Part shown: positions 43,299 to 52,717 of the stretch, piece after piece
Position numbering within the stretch: position 1 is the stretch's first letter
Layout of the letters: every line of letters begins with the position of its first letter
NCBI GenBank assembly: GCA_948896875.1
Contig: CAQUWW010000007.1
Span: 1-56,377, forward strand
Length of the DNA: 56,377 nucleotides
DNA from: an uncultured Acetatifactor sp.
GTDB taxonomy: Bacteria; Bacillota; Clostridia; Lachnospirales; Lachnospiraceae
Direction of reading: 5' to 3'
Made by a program: the position numbers and the translations under genes
The notes under the pieces: generated by a model
Database searches by the model: none
What the model was told of the DNA's origin: nothing
Seen by the model: the letters and a program-made list of their open reading frames with translations, nothing else

Positions 43299-44931
43299 CC
43301 TCGCCGCCCCCCCTGTTTACTTTTGTGATGCTACTCCCATATTCCAGGCAGTTTGCCTGATAGCCCTCCCCTCTACGTCTGTCCAGTTCTTCTATCCCCC
43401 TGTCGTACAGCCCCTGTATCAACGTGTCATATTCTTTCTCAAACGCCGCCTCGGTCTCCGCCAATACGACCTTGATCATCTGGCTGTCCTTCCACTCCGC
43501 AATCGCTTTCTCGATCTTCCCTTCTTCACTTTCCGATGAAATCAGGTTTGCGGGCAGAATCAGCAGAGACGCATCATACAGCACGGTTTCGGGGCTCATG
43601 CCATAAGCCGTCATCGCCCGATTGGAAGAGATATCCTCATCCGTAACTGCCTTTACACTCCTGTGCCATGCAGTATTGGAAAACATCCACCAGGTCTCCA
43701 GTTCGTCCTCTCCCGCCGCCGCAGAGTCCTGTGTCTCTATCTTATAGTAGCAGCCATCCTCTCCTATGTAATAGTCCGTCCCCTCCCGTCCATAATGCCA
43801 CAGAGACAGTCCCTCCTTACTCGTCATATAATCCAGGAATGCCGCTATCTCTTCCGGATTTTCACAATCCCGCGCTATAAAGGTGGAAATCCACCCCGTG
43901 GTAGCGCGCATGTTTTTTCCCAGGACAGGCCTGCTGCCGTCCGATGAAAGTATCACTCCTGTGGAAACCCAGTCATCAAACTTCACCCCTGTGTTCGCTA
44001 TGTTTCCAATGAAACACAGCACCTGCCCGCGCTGCATCAGTTTCTGGGTTTCTGCCGTCTCCATGGTAAGCTGGTTCGCTCCTGCATATCCGTTCCGTAT
44101 ACAGATATTCAAAAATTCCAGTGCGTTTTTTGCCTGGGGCTGCAGAAGGATGTCCCTGTAGTTCCCTTCCTCGTCCACCCATTCTGCCCCGAATGTCCCC
44201 TCCAGATATTTCAGGGTGGGATCCTGGTAATCCTTCCCGTCTACCAGCAGCACAATCACCTCTTCCCCATCCGCCTGAAGCCCCATATCCTTCACTTTTT
44301 GAAAAGCAGCCAGCACTTCCTCCTGGGTTCTTAAGTTTTCTTCCTCAAGTCCGGCCTGTTGCAAAAGATTTTTATTCCATATGATGGCATTGTTATCATT
44401 GTACATCACCACTTCTTCCATGTAAGGACTGCTTTTCCACTGTTCTCTGGCATCGGCAGAATTGATATGGGACGGGAAAGCGTACCATACGCCGTCCCTG
44501 CGGACAAGCTCCCTTTTTACGTCTTCCGGAAAATCCTGCAGAATATGGGAGTCCGGTTTATAAGCTTCCAGGAATTCATCGATCCTCCACACCTTTCCGG
44601 AGCTCACCAGCTGGCTTATGGTAATGCTGTCCGTCACGGAAATGATATCCGGCAGCTCGTCGTTAAGCAGCATCAGCCGCAGCTGGGTATCCATGTCCTG
44701 GGTGGGCTGTATCACATCCAGAGCCAGCCCTGTCTTTTCTGTGATATCCCCGGTTATGGTGCCCTCCTGCACTTTCCAGGCAGGATATCCCCAGAAATCT
44801 ACATCACAGAACAGGGAGGCTTCCTCATATTCCTTTTCTCCCTCTGTGTCTTCTTCCCTGCCGCAGGCTGTAAACAGCGCCATAAGCAGCAGAGCTGTCC
44901 ATAGGTATGCCCTTTTTGTCTTCATGTCCAT
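43279..44931 (-). CDS. Solute-binding lipoprotein of a sensing unit (family 1 type)
   Basis: 550 residues. A short signal peptide ends in the lipobox LMALFTACGRE. The body has ITEKTGLALDVIQPTQDMDT, LNDELPDIISVTDS, AIIWNKNLLQQAGLE and a helical C-terminus, as in large LipO/LplA-type binding proteins. No permease follows; instead it overlaps the YesM-like kinase gene, so it is likely an extracellular ligand-sensing partner rather than an importer component. Start ATG 44931 or 44925, both near AGGAAGAGG. Confidence 0.88.
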   Translation of the reverse strand: MDMKTKRAYLWTALLLMALFTACGREEDTEGEKEYEEASLFCDVDFWGYPAWKVQEGTITGDITEKTGLALDVIQPTQDMDTQLRLMLLNDELPDIISVTDSITISQLVSSGKVWRIDEFLEAYKPDSHILQDFPEDVKRELVRRDGVWYAFPSHINSADAREQWKSSPYMEEVVMYNDNNAIIWNKNLLQQAGLEEENLRTQEEVLAAFQKVKDMGLQADGEEVIVLLVDGKDYQDPTLKYLEGTFGAEWVDEEGNYRDILLQPQAKNALEFLNICIRNGYAGANQLTMETAETQKLMQRGQVLCFIGNIANTGVKFDDWVSTGVILSSDGSRPVLGKNMRATTGWISTFIARDCENPEEIAAFLDYMTSKEGLSLWHYGREGTDYYIGEDGCYYKIETQDSAAAGEDELETWWMFSNTAWHRSVKAVTDEDISSNRAMTAYGMSPETVLYDASLLILPANLISSESEEGKIEKAIAEWKDSQMIKVVLAETEAAFEKEYDTLIQGLYDRGIEELDRRRGEGYQANCLEYGSSITKVNRGGGEDETLDK

Positions 44932-45120
44932 CCTCTTCCTTTATAAGGATTGTTATAACACCTGATATCAAATTCAGTATATCTCTGAGCATCTCTAAAA
45001 CATATGAAAAGTTTTCGTTTGTTTGGTAATTATTTCGATTTTATTTCCTGCCCCCACTCTCTCCTGTTCAAGAATTCCTCTGTCTTTTAAATCATCAAAT
45101 CTCTTGAATTATACTATTGG

Positions 45121-46344
45121 CTAGTTGGGAGACATACCTTCTGAAATAAATTCTTCGTAGGTACAATTGGGCGTGTCGGAAACATGGCACAATAAATCTG
45201 TAATGAAATCCCAATATTGATTCGTGTCCAGCCTGGTAACAAATGAAATATTATTATCGCTGACTGAATTATCCAAAATTAGTTTCCCATATTCAGCACT
45301 TGTTATATCATCGTTTATATCAGCATTAGAATCTTGATATTGAACAACGGCAGACGGTATTAAATAAATTGTTGCAGCAATTGCATCGGCGAGGCTATCA
45401 CTTCGATTCGTATTCCTACGGTATAGTCCCCCCTGATTATCAACCCAAAACCTTGAAATCTGCGTAGTTCCCTTTTCTTCAAGCAAATCATATACCGCTT
45501 TGTTGATTTTCACATCATTGACTACTTCATGTGGAATCATAATTTGTTTTGGAAAACTTGCATTCAAACATACCTTATAAGCAGTCGCGTCATAAAAACA
45601 ATTAAAATCCGCATACGGTGTGTAAGTGCCCCTCTCTCCCAGAATACCGCCAAGATATATAATTTCATTTACATTTTGAGCAAAATGAACATCCTGTTGA
45701 CAAGCTAAAGCAATGCTGATTGGAGAGCCAACTGAAATAATGGTGATTTCATTTGTGTTTTCGGACACTGTATCCAGCAGGAATTCGACAGCAGAAGCTT
45801 CCTGTGGTGTTGTTTGGGAATATCCCCATTTCCTTTCATAATAATTTCCTAGGTCATGGAAGTTTTGGGGTTCTACATAGTTGTCAAGCCTTGCCATTGC
45901 CCCCCAGTTATCAATAGCACCTACAACCTGACGCTGTTCTTCAAGATTTCGAAATCCATTTAAGGGTTCATCGGTACCTATATATACCGGTATGTCTGGT
46001 CGTCCCCAAAGTTCAAGCTGACGTAAGGCAGCATTTGTACCGACAGATACAAAGGAATTTCCACCGGTGACAGTTACTCCAACCAAATCAATTAAGCCTA
46101 TGTTATCTGCCTGAACTAAGATAGACAGGCAAAATGCATCATCTCCCAGAAACATCATATCTGTATCTAATACAACTTTCGGTTTTTCTTCACTTACACT
46201 GATACCATATGCCTGTGTAAGGTAACTCAATGATGCATTGTTTTCTTCTTCCGTATTGAAATCATTTCTTTGGTTCGAACAACCTGCCAGAAAAATTAAC
46301 AAAAAAGGTACTAATAAAAGAAAGCAGTTTTTCTGTTTATTCAT
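45121..46344 (-). CDS. Nucleoside hydrolase-like lipoprotein
   Basis: 407 residues. The signal peptide ends in the lipobox LLIFLAGCSN. The body shows the inosine/uridine-preferring nucleoside hydrolase pattern: KVVLDTDMMFLGDDAFCL (Asp cluster that binds Ca in the family), VTVTGGNSFVSVGTNAALRQL, IYLGGILGERG and a later DSLADAIAA. The family cleaves N-ribosyl bonds; an outer membrane-tethered form would act on external nucleosides. Coding is distinctly more AT-rich than its neighbours, which suggests acquisition. The ATG at 46344 lies right after the glycoside hydrolase stop and shares its end as ribosome site (GAGG). Confidence 0.85.
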   Translation of the reverse strand: MNKQKNCFLLLVPFLLIFLAGCSNQRNDFNTEEENNASLSYLTQAYGISVSEEKPKVVLDTDMMFLGDDAFCLSILVQADNIGLIDLVGVTVTGGNSFVSVGTNAALRQLELWGRPDIPVYIGTDEPLNGFRNLEEQRQVVGAIDNWGAMARLDNYVEPQNFHDLGNYYERKWGYSQTTPQEASAVEFLLDTVSENTNEITIISVGSPISIALACQQDVHFAQNVNEIIYLGGILGERGTYTPYADFNCFYDATAYKVCLNASFPKQIMIPHEVVNDVKINKAVYDLLEEKGTTQISRFWVDNQGGLYRRNTNRSDSLADAIAATIYLIPSAVVQYQDSNADINDDITSAEYGKLILDNSVSDNNISFVTRLDTNQYWDFITDLLCHVSDTPNCTYEEFISEGMSPN

Positions 46345-46345
46345 T

Positions 46346-48526
46346 TTATTTACCTCGTTTACAATCATCCATAGTTATGCTCTGCTCCATAATCCCATAC
46401 GCAATATCCGCGTCTTCATACAGATTGGCAGCGCTGCCCGTAAAGCGAACCTCTATCACATTCTTTCCCCCATGCAGACAGCCACCGATATCAAACCGGT
46501 GAGGATTCCAAAAACTGACGCCTGCAAATTCACCATTGCAGAAGCATTCTGCCATTTCCTCTCCCCGTATCTGAAACACCGTCTCCCTTTCTTTCGAAAC
46601 GGCCTCATACTCATATCGGTAAACTGTTTTGTTTCTCTCCTTAGACTGAAGCAGGAATCGTTCCGTCCAGTCCGGGACAGGTTCGTCTCTCATCATCCTT
46701 ACCCTTTTCTCTGTGGCATTCCTGATTTTTCCCGAAATCACCAGCAGAGTCTCGCAGGGCTCCAGCGTGATTTTTGTCTGTCCTCCAGGCTCCCCTGCCG
46801 TGAAGCTTCCATACTCCCCATTCCACAAATCCACCACGATGCCCTCTTTCAGCCCCGGAAAACGTACCTGCATGGCCAGCGTCTCTTTTCCCTCATTGGA
46901 AAGCAGGTACATCTCTGTCCCATCCTTAGCCAGATGCACGGCGCGAAGCTCCTTGTACTGCCTGTCCGTTACAACCGTCCTTCGTATCCTGTTCTCTTCT
47001 CCATGGCACAGCGCAAGCACCTCCTCCGCCCTATGGACCACCCTGACTCCTGACAGATATTCCTGATACTCTCCCTCCATCCCCAGGACATCCAGCACCA
47101 CTCTGTACCTGTAACCCCGGATGCAGATTTCTCCCTCCTCCACAATGCATTCCGCCAACAGGCTGACAGGAAGATAGTGAAAGCCCACTTGATTTTCATA
47201 AAAAGCGGCAGCTTCCTCACAGGGAACCCGATTATCATCGCACAGGATAGCTGCCTCTGCCCTGTTTACAGAATCCGTCAGCAAACAGGAAAGACGCTTG
47301 ATGTAATCCGAAAACTTCCTGTAATAAGGCCACCATATATTGTTCGGCCCCACATCCGGCGGGCGCTCTTCCTTACGCTTTCCCTCCACGCTATAATAAA
47401 ATGCATGGGGGACAAACAGATTGACTCCCCGCATGGCCAGCCAGTCAATATACCATTTCATGTCCTCCCCGGTGAAATGCCAGGGATGCCCCTCTCTGCC
47501 GCAGACGCCGAAGCATTCATTCATAATTCTTCTACAGCCCAGATGCCTCCCTATGTCTGCGGACAGCTTCGCATGCACGGAGTCCTTTTCCCTGAGCCCT
47601 CCGGTTCCGGGTACCACACGCCTCATAATCAAGTCCTGCCCGGGGATCTGGAAGTAAAAAAGCTCCGACACGTCATCGCTCTCTGCCGGATGCCCCATCA
47701 GGGCAATCCCATGCCGTCTGCACCAACGGGATAAGGGCTGATAAAAGGTTTCCCGCAAATGCTTTTTCACCAGCCTTTTATAAATGCCTGTTGTCCTGTT
47801 CTCTTTCCCGGTGAACAGTCCCTCCAGTTCTTCCAGTTTTCCTCCGCCATCCAGAATCTCTTCTTTCATCCCCTCTGCCCATTCCCTGAAAGCCCCGGCA
47901 TTTCTTCCCAGGGCGCAGGGCTCGTCCGTAAAAAAGGCAATGATGGTAGTCCCAAAATACGGGCGCAATTCTTCGTAGTATCTGTCATGGGTAAGACGAA
48001 TAAACGTCTCCACTGCCAGTGGGTTTAAGATATCTGCAGACAGCGGGGCGTTCTGTTCCCCATCGTCCTCCCCATAATGGATTCCCCGTATCGTCCCTCT
48101 GGTGAAATCCCGAATCAGATAGCCGCCTCCCGGAAGCTTTGCCAGAGTCTCCAGCCCTCCGGGGGCATCTGCCAGCCGAATCTCTTTGGATGCAAAATCG
48201 GGATTCTCTCTGACCACAAGTCCGTGGGCAGACCCGGACGGATACATCCCCTCATCGTACAGCACAATTTTCATCCCTGACTCTGCTGCCGTCTCCACCA
48301 CAAACTTTATGACCCCAAAGTATGCATCCGACAGATATTCTATCTCCTCCGGGATGCCAATCCTCGGGTGAAGCACAATGCCATTCACTCCTTTTTCCCT
48401 GAAATCTGCCAGCTGTTTCCTGATCTTGTTGCTGTCCGGCACATCGTTCAGAAACCAGAACGGAATCGGTGTGTATTCCTCTGACGGATGCATCAATGTC
48501 TCCAGAACCTCTTCCACATATGCCAT
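46346..48526 (-). CDS. Glycoside hydrolase-like protein (TIM barrel, possibly GH106-related)
   Basis: 726 residues, no signal peptide. The N-terminus (EYTPIPFWFLNDVPD, GVNGIVLHPRIGIPEE, VLYDEGMYPSGSAHG) and the mid-region ITDEP-like FFTDEPCALGRN resemble unclassified glycosyl hydrolases related to alpha-L-rhamnosidase-type GH106 enzymes. A C-terminal domain (FAGVSFWNPHRFDIGG, KNVIEVRFTGSAANLYED) looks like a carbohydrate-binding jelly roll. The start follows GGGAGG. It is the first gene of a unit with the nucleoside hydrolase and stands upstream of the sensor-importer genes, so it may act on the imported sugar. Specificity is unknown. Confidence 0.8.
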   Translation of the reverse strand: MAYVEEVLETLMHPSEEYTPIPFWFLNDVPDSNKIRKQLADFREKGVNGIVLHPRIGIPEEIEYLSDAYFGVIKFVVETAAESGMKIVLYDEGMYPSGSAHGLVVRENPDFASKEIRLADAPGGLETLAKLPGGGYLIRDFTRGTIRGIHYGEDDGEQNAPLSADILNPLAVETFIRLTHDRYYEELRPYFGTTIIAFFTDEPCALGRNAGAFREWAEGMKEEILDGGGKLEELEGLFTGKENRTTGIYKRLVKKHLRETFYQPLSRWCRRHGIALMGHPAESDDVSELFYFQIPGQDLIMRRVVPGTGGLREKDSVHAKLSADIGRHLGCRRIMNECFGVCGREGHPWHFTGEDMKWYIDWLAMRGVNLFVPHAFYYSVEGKRKEERPPDVGPNNIWWPYYRKFSDYIKRLSCLLTDSVNRAEAAILCDDNRVPCEEAAAFYENQVGFHYLPVSLLAECIVEEGEICIRGYRYRVVLDVLGMEGEYQEYLSGVRVVHRAEEVLALCHGEENRIRRTVVTDRQYKELRAVHLAKDGTEMYLLSNEGKETLAMQVRFPGLKEGIVVDLWNGEYGSFTAGEPGGQTKITLEPCETLLVISGKIRNATEKRVRMMRDEPVPDWTERFLLQSKERNKTVYRYEYEAVSKERETVFQIRGEEMAECFCNGEFAGVSFWNPHRFDIGGCLHGGKNVIEVRFTGSAANLYEDADIAYGIMEQSITMDDCKRGK

Positions 48527-48770
48527 ATTTTCCTCCCATCTGCATCTTACCGGATTTCCGGCTATTGTATACTAATTTCCACATCCTTGCATTCCCAACA
48601 GGACAGCCCTTTCTTCCAAATACAAACTCATGTTGCTCTGTATCTGCCTGTCGCATGCCACACCTCTTTTATTCCATATAAATTAGCACCCCGAAACACA
48701 GTCCGTATATTTTCATCATAATGCCTATAACTAAGGATGTCAAAACGAATCACCACATAACTTTAATTTT

Positions 48771-48950
48771 TTAAACTATATCCCTTTTCAGAGAATCTTC
48801 CCTCTCAGATGTTCTAACCTCCACCGAATGCCCCGCCTCATACTCCTCCACCGCCGGATCCACAATATCCGTCGTCCCCTCTACCTTCACAGCCGCCTGG
48901 GTATGCTTCGCCAGGAACCGGGTCAGCGGGTACAAGTCGATCCAGTTGTA
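48771..48950 (-). pseudogene. C-terminal gene remnant, copy 1
   Basis: The minus strand reads WIDLYPLTRFLAKHTQ, VKVEGTTDIVDPAVEEY and a short tail to a stop at 48771. It closely resembles the remnant at 51562-51788 in protein and DNA. I do not recognise the parent family. The frame is blocked upstream, and no start is present. Confidence 0.65.
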
Positions 48951-49018
48951 CTAAGCGCATATATTTTCGTCTTCAAATTTTTTTCAAATTTTTTAACAAT
49001 GCTCATTTGAAAAAAGAC

Positions 49019-49056
49019 TTGCATTTTCCTGAAAATCATATATACTATCAGTATAT
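49019..49056 (+). promoter_or_regulatory. Promoter and palindromic operator of the DUF2325 gene
   Basis: TTGCAT (49019-49024), 16 bp, TATACT (49041-49046). The -10 is embedded in a perfect palindrome ATATACT-ATC-AGTATAT (49040-49056), a likely repressor site that would block the promoter. Confidence 0.65.
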
Positions 49057-49167
49057 CAATATTTTCACATCAAGTGAATCTTTTTATCATGCATGGCTTA
49101 TGGCCATGGTATTGGCGTATCGCCGAATTATCATCGAGGAATGTTACAGGAAAAAGGAGAATTGCGT

Positions 49168-50904
49168 ATGACAGAGAAGAGAGGAACTATTGTATATGAA
49201 GGGATCCGGAAGGTAATCAACGGGAAGGCGATTTTCATGCGCCAGTGCCTGTGCTACAAGGATGTCGTAAAAATGATTGTGGAAAACCTGGAGAAAGGAA
49301 CACTGCCTGACGGGCTGCAGCACGATGTTTTTTACCTGCGGGACGGAGGGGTTGCCAGCCTGACATTTCATGAGAAGAACCTGGAGGAGCTTTTTGACCA
49401 GCTGTTCCTGGGAAAGATGGCCAGGTTCAAAAAGGAATCGAACGATCAGCTCTATGAGCTGTACACGCTGCCAATGTCCCGAAATGGGGAGGAAATCCAG
49501 CTGGATGTCACATATCCAATGGTCTACGGCATCGTCAACAATGACAGATGCAGGGCAGCGATTGCGTCAGAAATAAAGGAGCGGGACGAATATTACGCAT
49601 GCTTCGAGCAGTCAGGATATAGAAACCCTTACTTCGAAGGCTTTTTCCGGGCAGAACAGATCTGGGACGCCCGCCTTCTGCTGGGATTATTGGACAGGCT
49701 GCGCCGGGACAGGGAGGATGGGGGCTGCTACCGCCAGCTGATGCGGATCATTTATGCCGGATACGGCTATCTGAAAAGACAGCTCAAAACAAGGGATGTG
49801 ATAACCGGGACGATAGTGAAGGAGATTCTGGGCGGGAATGTCCCGGTCGAGAATGCCATGCTGTCTACGGTAAGCAAAATAGTGCTGCTGATGGTAATGG
49901 CCGAGGACATGGGAATCCCCTATGAATGGGATTATAATACTCTGGTGATGCTCCATTTCTACGAAAGCTCCATTGACCAATTGACGAACGGAGAGAGAGT
50001 CTATGGGGATCTGAAGGATTTCGAGACAGACCAGAGGGAATTTTTCCAAAAATATGACGAAAAATTTTCCTCCCACAGCTCCCTGCTGGGGATACTCCGC
50101 GAAGGCGAGCTGGAGCAGATGGCCGACCTGGTACTGCGGGTCTTCGGCCTGTACCAGATGAGCCCGATAAAGTTCTGGGGATATGACCTTTCAGAGGAAG
50201 AGACCAGATGCCTGATGAGGCAGCGTGAGCGGTGGTCGCAGCGCACCTATGCCACAGGGTTGATGCTGGCACAGCTGTGCAAGTATATCAGGCAGCTGGA
50301 GGAGCAGTCTCTGCTGGCCTCGAAAGACTACGCAGGAATGCAGCTTCAAATCGCGCAGCGTGAAAAAGAGGAACTCTGTCTGCGGCAAAAGCAGAAAGAA
50401 AGGGAGCTGGAGCAGCTTGCTTTAGAAAAACGTGGGCTGCAGGATACGATTTTGAAACAGGAGCAGGAACTGCGGAGACTGCAGAAGCAAGCAGCCGAGC
50501 AGAAACAGCAGATAGCCGCGCAGCAGACCGAGCTGGGGGAGATGCGCTCCTATCTCTATTCCCTGAGCGAAGGCTGGGAGGAAGGGAATGCGGAAGCCTG
50601 CGCTGAGACAAAGCTGCCCGAATGGAGTGAAAAGAAAGTGCTCGTGGTAGGCGGGCACACCAACTGGCAGAATAAGCTGCGGGAGCTTTTCCCGAAATGG
50701 CAATTTATCTCTGCGGGCCGGAACAGCCTGGATGATAAGATGATAAAGGGAAAGGACTGTATCATATGCAACACGGAAGTCCTGGCACATTCCTGCTACT
50801 ATAAGATATTATCCGGCAGGGAAAGGCGGCAGAAATTATGCTATGTGCACAGCAATAATATCCAGAAATGCTTAAGGGAGCTGGAACCGCAGCTGGGAGT
50901 CTGA
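49168..50904 (+). CDS. DUF2325-domain protein with long coiled coil
   Basis: About 578 residues, cytoplasmic. Residues 1-390 form an unknown mostly helical region, a coiled coil of about 100 residues follows (repeated Gln/Glu/Lys/Leu heptads such as KQKERELEQLALEKRGLQ), and the last 95 are DUF2325 (KKVLVVGGHTNWQNKL, DCIICNTEVLAHSCYYKI). DUF2325 has a nucleotide-binding-like strand-turn and no settled function; it is found in accessory loci. The ATG at 49168 follows AAAGGAG; the frame is open to 49093 but those codons lack a site. It lies between two homologous gene remnants and has its own operator-covered promoter and terminator. Confidence 0.8.
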   Translation: MTEKRGTIVYEGIRKVINGKAIFMRQCLCYKDVVKMIVENLEKGTLPDGLQHDVFYLRDGGVASLTFHEKNLEELFDQLFLGKMARFKKESNDQLYELYTLPMSRNGEEIQLDVTYPMVYGIVNNDRCRAAIASEIKERDEYYACFEQSGYRNPYFEGFFRAEQIWDARLLLGLLDRLRRDREDGGCYRQLMRIIYAGYGYLKRQLKTRDVITGTIVKEILGGNVPVENAMLSTVSKIVLLMVMAEDMGIPYEWDYNTLVMLHFYESSIDQLTNGERVYGDLKDFETDQREFFQKYDEKFSSHSSLLGILREGELEQMADLVLRVFGLYQMSPIKFWGYDLSEEETRCLMRQRERWSQRTYATGLMLAQLCKYIRQLEEQSLLASKDYAGMQLQIAQREKEELCLRQKQKERELEQLALEKRGLQDTILKQEQELRRLQKQAAEQKQQIAAQQTELGEMRSYLYSLSEGWEEGNAEACAETKLPEWSEKKVLVVGGHTNWQNKLRELFPKWQFISAGRNSLDDKMIKGKDCIICNTEVLAHSCYYKILSGRERRQKLCYVHSNNIQKCLRELEPQLGV

Positions 50905-51039
50905 CATCACATCGCGTAGATTACCAGACAGGTCTTTCCAGCGTTATTGGATCCATAAATTCCTATTGTTTTAGAATATTGAAATAGTTAGTATGTTTTA
51001 TAGTTTATTTCTGCTACAGCCATCCATGCTGTACAACAT

Positions 51040-51082
51040 ACAAAGGACAGTACCAGCTTCCATTTTGGTACTGCCCTTTTGT
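51040..51082 (+). terminator. Terminator of the DUF2325 gene
   Basis: ACAAAGGACAGTACCA pairs with TGGTACTGCCCTTTTGT, about 140 bases past the stop, followed by a T-rich stretch. The stem is long with one mismatch and an 11-base loop. Confidence 0.6.
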
Positions 51083-51190
51083 GCTTTAACATGGTTTGAA
51101 TTCTTGGGTTTCTGTGCTCTATTAATCTTTTTTATGTCTGCACCCCGCCGCCTTTTTGCACTGGCATCACGGCATTATGCTTGATATCCA

Positions 51191-51529
51191 TCATACTTTC
51201 CAATACATCCAGTTTTTGAACTGCCGAACCGTCAAACGGCTGGCCAGACATTTCTCATAGAAATGGATAGCAGAACCTACTCCTGAATCATTTACCCTAA
51301 CTCCCGTCAAATGCAGAAAATTGTATCGATGAAAGACTGCTTCATAACTTTTTATAGCAGACAGCAAGTTTCTATCTGTTTGCAACTGCCCTTTCACCTC
51401 TACCCCTTCTCTTGTCCATTCCCATGTCCCTTTACCAATTTTGTATTCTGAAAAGGGAATGTCAATGCCGCAGCACCAAACATTCCCTTTCCATGGTTGA
51501 TTTTTCCGTTGCCTGCCAACCTCCGGCAC
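51191..51529 (-). CDS. Short unknown reading frame, possibly a remnant
   Basis: 112 codons from GTG 51529 with no ribosome site. The composition (WCCGIDIPFSEYKIGKG, IKSYEAVFHRYNFLHLTGV) looks like real protein rather than a shadow, since no better frame exists on either strand here. I do not recognise it. Its place beside a known remnant suggests the tail of a lost gene. Confidence 0.35.
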   Translation of the reverse strand: MPEVGRQRKNQPWKGNVWCCGIDIPFSEYKIGKGTWEWTREGVEVKGQLQTDRNLLSAIKSYEAVFHRYNFLHLTGVRVNDSGVGSAIHFYEKCLASRLTVRQFKNWMYWKV

Positions 51530-51561
51530 CTACGTTCGGAAAACATATCAGATTTTAGGTG

Positions 51562-51788
51562 TCAACCCACCGCTGGCTGCTTTTCTGGTAATTCATCTCT
51601 TTTCAGGGACTCTTCCTTCACTGGCACCCTAGCCTCCCCTGATTGCCCTCCCCCATACTCCTCCACCGCCGGATCCACAATGTTCGTCGTCCGCACCCAC
51701 TCCTTCGTCCCCTCCACCTTCACAGCCGCCTGGGTATGCTTCTCCAGGAACTGGGTTAGTGGATACAAATCAATCCAGATCTCATTAT
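51562..51788 (-). pseudogene. C-terminal gene remnant, copy 2
   Basis: Reads WIDLYPLTQFLEKHTQ, VKVEGTKEWVRTTNIVDP and a Glu/Lys-rich tail on the minus strand. It matches copy 1 at 48771-48950 except for a six-residue insertion and a different tail. It is blocked by stops upstream. The two copies bracket the DUF2325 gene in the same orientation. Confidence 0.65.
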
Positions 51789-51916
51789 GTTAAGTGGTTG
51801 TTGCAAGAATTGCAATAACCACCATGAAGTCCCGGGCTGGGCAGGTACCTCTCCTTATACTACTTTTCTACTCTTTAGAAAATGCTCTCTGGAAAATGAT
51901 ACAGTATAACAAACAC

Positions 51917-52162
51917 TTAGCTGTTAATAAACTCATACAAAGCATCTGTCCCTTTTTCCATTTCCTCATCACATGCCTCACACAAATACTCATTGGTTTC
52001 CAGGAAAAGCCTTGTTTCCGAATCCTGCAAAAGCTTGTAAAGCTCTGTAGTCAACAGTTTTTTGTATGCTTCTTCATAATCGATATTCTGCTTTTTCATC
52101 AAATGCTTCGTTAATGCCACAACGCACATCCCCATTGTCGTTTCAATTCTACCCTCATCCAT
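51917..52162 (-). CDS. Small helical protein next to the DUF3990 gene
   Basis: 81 residues from ATG 52162 (GGAG upstream); the frame opens at TTG 52180. Predicted to be helical with conserved-looking TKHLMKKQNIDYEEAYKKLL and ETNEYLCEACDEEMEKG. It begins five bases after the DUF3990 stop, so it was the third gene of a DUF3791-DUF3990-small protein set. Genes in this arrangement recur in Clostridia and may form a toxin-antitoxin-like unit, with this protein or DUF3791 as the partner. That is inference. Confidence 0.65.
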   Translation of the reverse strand: MDEGRIETTMGMCVVALTKHLMKKQNIDYEEAYKKLLTTELYKLLQDSETRLFLETNEYLCEACDEEMEKGTDALYEFINS

Positions 52163-52166
52163 CCAT

Positions 52167-52717
52167 TTATCTCCACTCAATTGCCTTTATATTTACAATA
52201 AGCTGATCCGCCACTTCCTGCTTTCCTATATAATACTGTATTCCAAGATTCTCTGTTTCCAGATTATTAAGCAATATCCCCTTAGCGGCATCCGTACCAA
52301 CCTTACCATATAGACCATCCCAGTATGCCTTCAGACAAAATGCAGTGTCATCATCTGCGGTAGGTCCAACCACCATATCATAGGCGTGGGGCATGCCTCC
52401 TTTTCTCTGCACATTAAAACAAAATCAAGCCACTCTAAATCTGCTGTATGAAAAACCTTTATATTAAGCTTTGACATATAGTTTTTATCCAACATTATTT
52501 CGTATAATTTTTCCGAATATGCACTGTCGAGTTTTCCTTTGCTACTTCTGACGACTTCCTTATATTATTTATGCATCATGCCAATCGCCTGACTTTTTGA
52601 AACTGCCATATAAAAGCCTTTTCCAAAATCTTTCCTCTCCCGGCCAAGCTTCACATCCACCTGCTGTATTTCCGATGCCGTCCCATGATATAAAGTGGTT
52701 CTAAGGCTGCGCCACAT
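52167..52717 (-). pseudogene. DUF3990 gene with nonsense and frameshift mutations
   Basis: Joining frames gives a full DUF3990 protein: TLYHGTASEIQQVDVKLGRE, DFGKGFYMAVSKSQAIGMMH, then an in-frame TAA near 52566, then LEWLDFVLMCREK, a one-base loss in AGAAAAGGAGGC near 52395-52405, and GGMPHAYDMVVGPTADDDTAF to the stop. The YHGT and GFYMA motifs resemble the His and Tyr positions of ADP-ribosyltransferase-fold proteins. The start ATG at 52717 overlaps the DUF3791 gene. The gene is dead by two independent changes. Confidence 0.8.
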
